A stretch of DNA of 38,951 bases from Lysobacteraceae bacterium (GTDB taxonomy: Bacteria > Pseudomonadota > Gammaproteobacteria > Xanthomonadales > Xanthomonadaceae): NCBI GenBank assembly GCA_031285265.1, contig JAITWM010000030.1, forward strand, positions 1 through 38,951, read 5' to 3'. A program made the position numbers and the translations under genes. This document shows positions 34,663 to 38,951 of this stretch, one piece after another. The notes under the pieces were generated by a model. It was not told the DNA's origin. It searched no databases and worked only from the letters and a program-made list of their open reading frames with translations. The first letter of the stretch is position 1. The number at the start of each line of letters is the position of its first letter.

Positions 34663-36516
34663 CTATCCCAAGGCAACGACGAGGCCGCTCTCTTCGGAAC
34701 GAGTCATCTTGCGTAGTTCGCGGAAGAATTCACTGGCCTCTCCTTCGCCCTGACTCAGCATCAGGACATCATGCAAGCTTTGAATGATACGGCTGGCAAA
34801 ACTGATGTCGTTCATCAGGGAACTCATTTGCAGCCCATCCAATTGCTGATTGCGGATAGCCATGAACAAATGCTCACGAAATGACAGTTCGAATTTTTCG
34901 GCATCGTCATCCATCAGCTGGAAGCGAGCGAGCCAGGCATCATCCGGAACTTCGATGCGTCCCAATTCGTGTATTTCACGCAATGCCCGCAGCATATAGC
35001 CGCGCAACTCCACGTAGAACTTGCGCGCAGCCGAGTCGTCCAGCCGCAGGTAGTGATCGAGATTTTTTTGTATGCCTTTAGCATCCTTGACCGCATCCAC
35101 CAGTTGCAGCGCGGCAATCTGACAGTTGATTCCGAACTGCTTATGCGCCTCGTCGGTGGGAACATCGACACGCCCCATGAAACTGAGCAAATCGGCATAG
35201 ACGCCTTTGATATGACGTTGATAAAGATCTTCCACGTCCATGTAAAGCTTGTCCGGCGGTGCATTGAGCAAATCGTGATCGACTTGTGGACGAGTCAGTT
35301 GCTCCACAGGCAGGTAGAGCGCATGACAAATCACTTCGATGCTAAGGCGTCCTAAGTGATTCAGCTCCTGCACCACCGCAATAGCGGCACTGTCGGCGGA
35401 AGCGAGCGCATTGTCAGTCAAATAACGCGCATGCGTTCGCGGGGGTGAGGTATCGGGCGCCAGTACGTCGGCGATCAATACGGAAGGCTCCTGCTGGTCG
35501 GGAAGAATGCGCCTGAGAAAGCTGGCCAGTTTCTTCTGTATCGGCCAGAACAGCAGGACTCCCTGGGTATTGAACAAGGTATGGAACAACGCCAATTGGA
35601 TCAACTGATTGTCACCCAAACCGACCAGACCCGTTGCCCAACGCACCAGCCAAGTCAACGGTAAGAGCAACATCCACGCCATCACAGCAGACGTGACATT
35701 GAAGATGACATGAGCCAGCGCCAGCCGTTGTCCATTGCGATTGCCGCCCAGCGCCCCGACGATTGCGGTCGTGACGCTGCTGCCAACGTTGGAACCAATG
35801 GCAATTGCCAAGCCTTGCTGCAACTCCAACTGTCCGGTCGCCAACGCGGTCAACGTCAGCATCAAGGTGGCATGACTGGATTGCAGCACCATCGTGACAA
35901 GCAAACCCACCAAGATGAAGAACAATTGTCCGGATATTCCTGTGATCTGATGTTTCGAGAAATCCATATCGTAGGTGAAATCCGAGAACCCGTATTTGAT
36001 CTGCTCGATGGCGAGCAGAATAAAGGCAATACCCAAGATGACCCGCCCGAAGGACTTACTTTTTTCGCCAGCGAATCCCATCAGCACGCCAAATACGACC
36101 AAGGGCAATGCGACTTTGTTCAGATTGAAATCCTGGCCCGCGATGGCAAGCAGCCAAATACCGCTGGTAGCGCCGAGATTGGCGCCGAATAAAATGGCAA
36201 CCCCGGCAGCGAGCTTGATCAGTCCCGTGCTGAGGAATGCAATAGTCAGCAACGATACCAAAGTGCTGGATTGCATGAGCATGGTCGCGCCGGCACCGAA
36301 AAGAAGACTTTTGGTCGGAGTCGATGTATGGCGACCCAGCATTTGCTCAAGCTTTCCGCCTGCCAACTGACGCAGGCCATCCTCCAGGCACTGCATGCCG
36401 AACAGGAACAATGACAGACCTACGCACAATTGCAACCAACCGTCATTGAACCAAAACGATAGCGCCAGCCCGATTCCGGCAAGAATCAATACGATCGATT
36501 TCGCGTAGGTTTTCAA
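34663..36516 (-). CDS. Na/Pi-cotransporter family protein with PhoU-like C-terminus
   Basis: A 617-residue protein. Residues 1-330 carry two inverted Na_Pi_cotrans repeats, each with a QSS motif (LMQSSTLVSLLTIAFLSTG and LQSSHATLMLTLTALATG), about nine transmembrane helices in all. Residues 370-600 are cytoplasmic helices resembling PhoU, as in YjbB. Likely exports or imports phosphate using Na+; direction is unproven, and the E. coli homologue YjbB exports. The start is a TTG at 36516 (MKTYAKSIVLILAGIG) with AAGG 8 nt upstream. It appears monocistronic. Confidence 0.9.
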   Translation of the reverse strand: MKTYAKSIVLILAGIGLALSFWFNDGWLQLCVGLSLFLFGMQCLEDGLRQLAGGKLEQMLGRHTSTPTKSLLFGAGATMLMQSSTLVSLLTIAFLSTGLIKLAAGVAILFGANLGATSGIWLLAIAGQDFNLNKVALPLVVFGVLMGFAGEKSKSFGRVILGIAFILLAIEQIKYGFSDFTYDMDFSKHQITGISGQLFFILVGLLVTMVLQSSHATLMLTLTALATGQLELQQGLAIAIGSNVGSSVTTAIVGALGGNRNGQRLALAHVIFNVTSAVMAWMLLLPLTWLVRWATGLVGLGDNQLIQLALFHTLFNTQGVLLFWPIQKKLASFLRRILPDQQEPSVLIADVLAPDTSPPRTHARYLTDNALASADSAAIAVVQELNHLGRLSIEVICHALYLPVEQLTRPQVDHDLLNAPPDKLYMDVEDLYQRHIKGVYADLLSFMGRVDVPTDEAHKQFGINCQIAALQLVDAVKDAKGIQKNLDHYLRLDDSAARKFYVELRGYMLRALREIHELGRIEVPDDAWLARFQLMDDDAEKFELSFREHLFMAIRNQQLDGLQMSSLMNDISFASRIIQSLHDVLMLSQGEGEASEFFRELRKMTRSEESGLVVALG

Positions 36517-36873
36517 CTTTTGTACCTTGAATTCTGTTGAACTTCTATTTTGCGGCTTGTTTCAGCAGGTTCGTTCAACACTTCGAGCCCTGTATCAGAT
36601 GGAACGGCGAGAAAATACAAAACCGGCATTCGGAACGATCCCATATTCTCAATGCTGCGGAAGCGGCGAAGAACGGGCTCCTATATAACATAAAGCACCT
36701 GTATATAAACGGTGAAAGAGCGAACATTACAAAAACGTATCCGCGCTCCTGAAAATACCAAGGCAGCGCAAAAATACGATTGTTTCAATTCAAAAGAACG
36801 AAATCGTCGCGGACGGCGCCGATCATTCAGAGCCGTATCCGATCAACCGCATCGGGCAGATTGATCGAGACGG
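36517..36873. other. Gap upstream of the Na/Pi transporter gene
   Basis: No gene supported. The stretch 36690-36740 contains TATATA-like sequences that may be part of the transporter promoter; no PhoB box was recognised. Confidence 0.35.
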
Positions 36874-36897
36874 AAAAGAGCGCCGAAGCGCTCTTTT
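36874..36897 (-). terminator. Rho-independent terminator of asnB
   Basis: AAAAGAGCGC (36874-36883) and GCGCTCTTTT (36888-36897) form a perfect 10-bp stem with a CGAA loop. The A/T ends give a U-tract on either strand. It lies 34 nt past the asnB stop. Confidence 0.8.
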
Positions 36898-36930
36898 CTA
36901 TCTTGCCGTTGAACACATCTCACTCAAGAT

Positions 36931-38607
36931 TCACTTGACCGTTGCATTATGCACGCCAGCTACCGCACGTCCGGAAGGGTCTGCGGAAGCCGAAAAACTT
37001 GCATCCCAGGCAATGGCCGCCGGCGATGAACATGCAATCGATTTACCCCCGGGAACCGTTTCCGCCGCAGCCGTACCGGGGAAAAACCGCTCAAAGATAG
37101 AACGATAGAAGTAAGCCTCTTTAGTCTGCGGCGGATTGACCGGAAAGCGTTTGTCGGCAGCAGCCAACTCGCGATCGCTGACCTGTGCCTCGGTATGCGC
37201 CTTGAGACCATCGATCCATCCATAACCTACGCCGTCGCTGAACTGTTCCTTTTGCCGCCACAAAATCGAATCCGGCAAATAGCCTTCGAACGCTTCGCGT
37301 AACACGGCTTTCTCGATACGCCCCTGTCCCGCCATCTTGTATTGAGCATCCATCTTCATCGCCACATCGAGGAATTCGACATCGAGGAAAGGCACGCGCG
37401 GTTCGACACCCCATGCCATCATTGATTTATTGGCGCGCAGACAATCATAGTTGTTCAAAGCATCCAGCTTACGGATCAGTTCTTCATGGAATTCGCGCGC
37501 ATTCGGTGCTTTGTGAAAGTACAAGTACCCACCAAAAATTTCATCCGAACCTTCCCCGGACAACACCATCTTCACTCCCATCGCCTTGATCCGGCGTGCC
37601 AACAGATACATTGGCGTCGATGCGCGGATCGTAGTGACGTCGTAGGTTTCAACGTGCCGGATCACTTCCGGCAAAGCATCCAATCCTTCCTGGAAGGTGT
37701 ATTCGAAGCCATGATGTACCGTCTGCAACGACTCCGCGGCAACTGCGGCGGCAGCCAGATCGGGAGAACCCTTCAGGCCAATCGCAAACGAATGCAAACG
37801 TGGCCACCAGGCTTCCGTCGTATCGTTGTCCTCGATCCGATGCCGTGCATAACGCGCCGCGACGGATGCCACCAACGACGAATCCAATCCTCCGGACAAG
37901 AGTACGCCGTACGGGACGTCGGTCATCAATTGACGATGAACGGCACGTTCGAACGCTTCGCGCAGTTCATCTTTCGATACCTGCACCCCATTCACTGCTT
38001 CGTAATGACGCCACGGACGGATGTAATACTTGATCAATTCCCCGGTTGCCGAATCGAAGAAGTGCCCCGGGGGAAACTGCGTGACATCCGTACAGGTGTC
38101 AACCAATGATTTCATTTCCGAAGCCACGCGCAACCGGCCTTCTTTGTCGTGCCCCCAATACAAAGGCACTACGCCAATGGGATCGCGCGCAATCAATGCT
38201 CTGCCACGTTTCTTGTCCCAGAGCGCGAAAGCGAAAATTCCGTTGAGCCGGTTCAGAAACGAAAAGGGATCATCCTCTCGATACAAGGCATTGATCACTT
38301 CGCAGTCCGATCCACTTTGGAAAGCATAGTCTTGTTTCAACTCACGCTTCAATTCACGGTGGTTGTAGATTTCACCGTTGATTGCCAATACCTGCTCTTT
38401 ATCGTCCGACAGCAACGGTTGTGCGCCTCCCGCCAGATCGACGATCGCAAGCCGTTCATGTACTAGAATCGCGCCTTCGTCCAAATAGACACCGTTCCAA
38501 TCCGGCCCGCGATGGCGCTGGCGTTGCGACAATTCCAGAGACTCCCGTCGCAACGCCTGCAAATCATCACCAGGCTGTAAACCAAAGATGCCAAAAATCG
38601 AACACAT
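36931..38607 (-). CDS. asnB: Asparagine synthase (glutamine-hydrolysing)
   Basis: A 558-residue class II amidotransferase making asparagine from aspartate, glutamine and ATP. After Met is the nucleophile Cys2 (MCSIFGIFGL). The glutaminase domain has RHRGPDWNG and NGEIYNHRELK. The synthetase domain has the PP-loop VLLSGGLDSSLVAS near residue 230 and LSGEGSDEIFGGYLY. The last 40 residues are Ala/Ser-rich. The start is secured by GGGAG about 9 nt upstream. The gene follows an attenuator-like leader with an Asn-rich peptide, so expression likely falls when Asn-tRNA is charged. Confidence 0.96.
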   Translation of the reverse strand: MCSIFGIFGLQPGDDLQALRRESLELSQRQRHRGPDWNGVYLDEGAILVHERLAIVDLAGGAQPLLSDDKEQVLAINGEIYNHRELKRELKQDYAFQSGSDCEVINALYREDDPFSFLNRLNGIFAFALWDKKRGRALIARDPIGVVPLYWGHDKEGRLRVASEMKSLVDTCTDVTQFPPGHFFDSATGELIKYYIRPWRHYEAVNGVQVSKDELREAFERAVHRQLMTDVPYGVLLSGGLDSSLVASVAARYARHRIEDNDTTEAWWPRLHSFAIGLKGSPDLAAAAVAAESLQTVHHGFEYTFQEGLDALPEVIRHVETYDVTTIRASTPMYLLARRIKAMGVKMVLSGEGSDEIFGGYLYFHKAPNAREFHEELIRKLDALNNYDCLRANKSMMAWGVEPRVPFLDVEFLDVAMKMDAQYKMAGQGRIEKAVLREAFEGYLPDSILWRQKEQFSDGVGYGWIDGLKAHTEAQVSDRELAAADKRFPVNPPQTKEAYFYRSIFERFFPGTAAAETVPGGKSIACSSPAAIAWDASFSASADPSGRAVAGVHNATVK

Positions 38608-38688
38608 ATAGAAAACTCCCGTTCATCGATACTTTTTCTGGCCCTCGGTTCAAGTACCGAAGGGTATGCAGAGGATTCGAACCACAAC

Positions 38689-38719
38689 AAAAAAACCCGC
38701 ATCGGTCGATGCGGGTTTT
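38689..38719 (-). terminator. Attenuator terminator hairpin upstream of asnB
   Basis: On the minus strand, arms ACCCGCATCG (38716-38707) and CGATGCGGGT (38704-38695) form a GC-rich stem followed by seven T. It lies between the leader peptide gene and asnB, so it should stop transcription before asnB unless disrupted. Its first arm is also complementary to 38763-38774 (the antiterminator). Confidence 0.85.
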
Positions 38720-38774
38720 CTGCTCACTCGGCGTTCCGTTGGTTAAGTTCGCCTGCTTCAGCCCCGCATCGACC
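38704..38774 (-). promoter_or_regulatory. Antiterminator pairing in the asnB leader
   Basis: Segment 2, GGTCGATGCGGG (minus 38774-38763, last codons of the leader peptide), is perfectly complementary over 12 bases to segment 3, CCCGCATCGACC (minus 38715-38704), which is also the ascending arm of the terminator. The two structures are mutually exclusive. Confidence 0.8.
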
Positions 38775-38847
38775 GCACACGATTATTCGTACGCGCATTG
38801 CTGCTGCGGCTCGGATTATTCGTGATGAGGCGAATGCGAAGTAACAT
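38758..38847 (-). CDS. Asparagine-rich leader peptide of asnB
   Basis: The 29-residue peptide is MLLRIRLITNNPSRSSNART followed by NNRVRSMRG. Asn codons (all AAT) occur at 10, 11, 17, 21 and 22, five of 29. The stop codon lies 3 nt past the antiterminator arm and about 45 nt before the terminator stem. A 9-bp hairpin (CGCGTACGA/TCGTGTGCG, minus 38795-38774) has codons 21-22 in and beside its loop. This matches the layout of amino-acid attenuators: ribosomes stalled at the Asn codons would free segment 2. No ribosome-binding site is visible before the ATG. The peptide itself is probably without function. Confidence 0.75.
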   Translation of the reverse strand: MLLRIRLITNNPSRSSNARTNNRVRSMRG

Positions 38848-38855
38848 GGGGAGCG

Positions 38856-38884
38856 ACGTTACCGGATAAATGCAATATTGGCAA
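38856..38884 (-). promoter_or_regulatory. Possible promoter of the asnB leader
   Basis: TTGCCA (38884-38879) and TAACGT (38861-38856) are separated by 17 bp on the minus strand. The -10 is poor. If real, transcription would begin only 2-3 nt before the leader ATG, giving a nearly leaderless message and explaining the missing ribosome-binding site. Confidence 0.3.
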
Positions 38885-38951
38885 TCCCTGTCGTCCCGCT
38901 CCCGCTATTCTGCCCGGAATCTCGATACATCCCCGGGTTATGATGCCCCGC

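Noticed and set aside
38664..38690. T-arm-like GGTTCGAATCC in the asnB leader
   Set aside because: Stem positions mismatch and no cloverleaf forms; probably chance, though a tRNA-like element in an Asn leader was considered.

Overview
The window looks like a chromosomal segment of a gammaproteobacterium, most plausibly from the Xanthomonadales (Lysobacterales) or close by. The reasons are inferential: methionine synthase is split into a homocysteine-binding protein and a pterin/B12/activation protein and is headed by an ArsR-methyltransferase regulator, the transhydrogenase alpha subunit is split, and the dTDP-rhamnose genes run in the order rfbB-A-C-D. G+C is moderate (low to mid 50s by eye), with clearly AT-rich islands near 9.8-10.0 kb and 23.6-24.2 kb. 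No tRNA, rRNA or CRISPR array was seen.

Layout. 1-2.7 kb: end of sucB, a small membrane protein gene and lpd, tightly coupled and closed by a terminator. 2.7-4.0 kb: a transposase remnant and an accessory PIN-like gene. 4.4-8.1 kb: a LOG-family protein, an AcuI/YhdH-type reductase and a CheY-like protein with a huge disordered tail. 8.2-13.7 kb, minus strand: cbpA, hsp20, pbpC and an acyl-CoA dehydrogenase. 13.8-18.6 kb: the methionine synthase operon, with a 30-bp operator-like palindrome at its head and a small MITE-like insertion at its tail. 19.0-23.1 kb: a broken glycosyltransferase gene, then rfbBACD with 4-bp overlaps throughout.

23.1-24.8 kb is a gene-poor accessory island. It holds a long nested hairpin, a candidate small RNA gene with its own promoter and terminator, a 5'-truncated gene fragment and IS debris. 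24.8-27.7 kb: pntA1-pntA2-pntB (minus). 28.7-31.2 kb: nadB-nadC. 31.5-34.5 kb, minus: a dienelactone hydrolase, a HIT protein, a 55-residue membrane protein and tilS. 34.7-36.5 kb: a Na/phosphate symporter-like protein. 36.9-38.85 kb: asnB preceded by an attenuator-like leader.

Most genes are housekeeping: TCA cycle, one-carbon and methionine metabolism, NAD synthesis, NADPH supply and envelope sugar synthesis. The most interesting signals are regulatory. First, a 29-codon leader peptide with five Asn codons upstream of asnB is coupled to mutually exclusive antiterminator and terminator hairpins. Second, an orphan transcription unit of about 195 nt lies at 23.94-24.14 kb. Third, a 160-bp MITE-like element with 22-bp inverted repeats and 9-bp flanking direct repeats abuts the metH stop codon. 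Fourth, a near-perfect 30-bp palindrome lies 3 nt before the SahR-like regulator that heads the metH operon.
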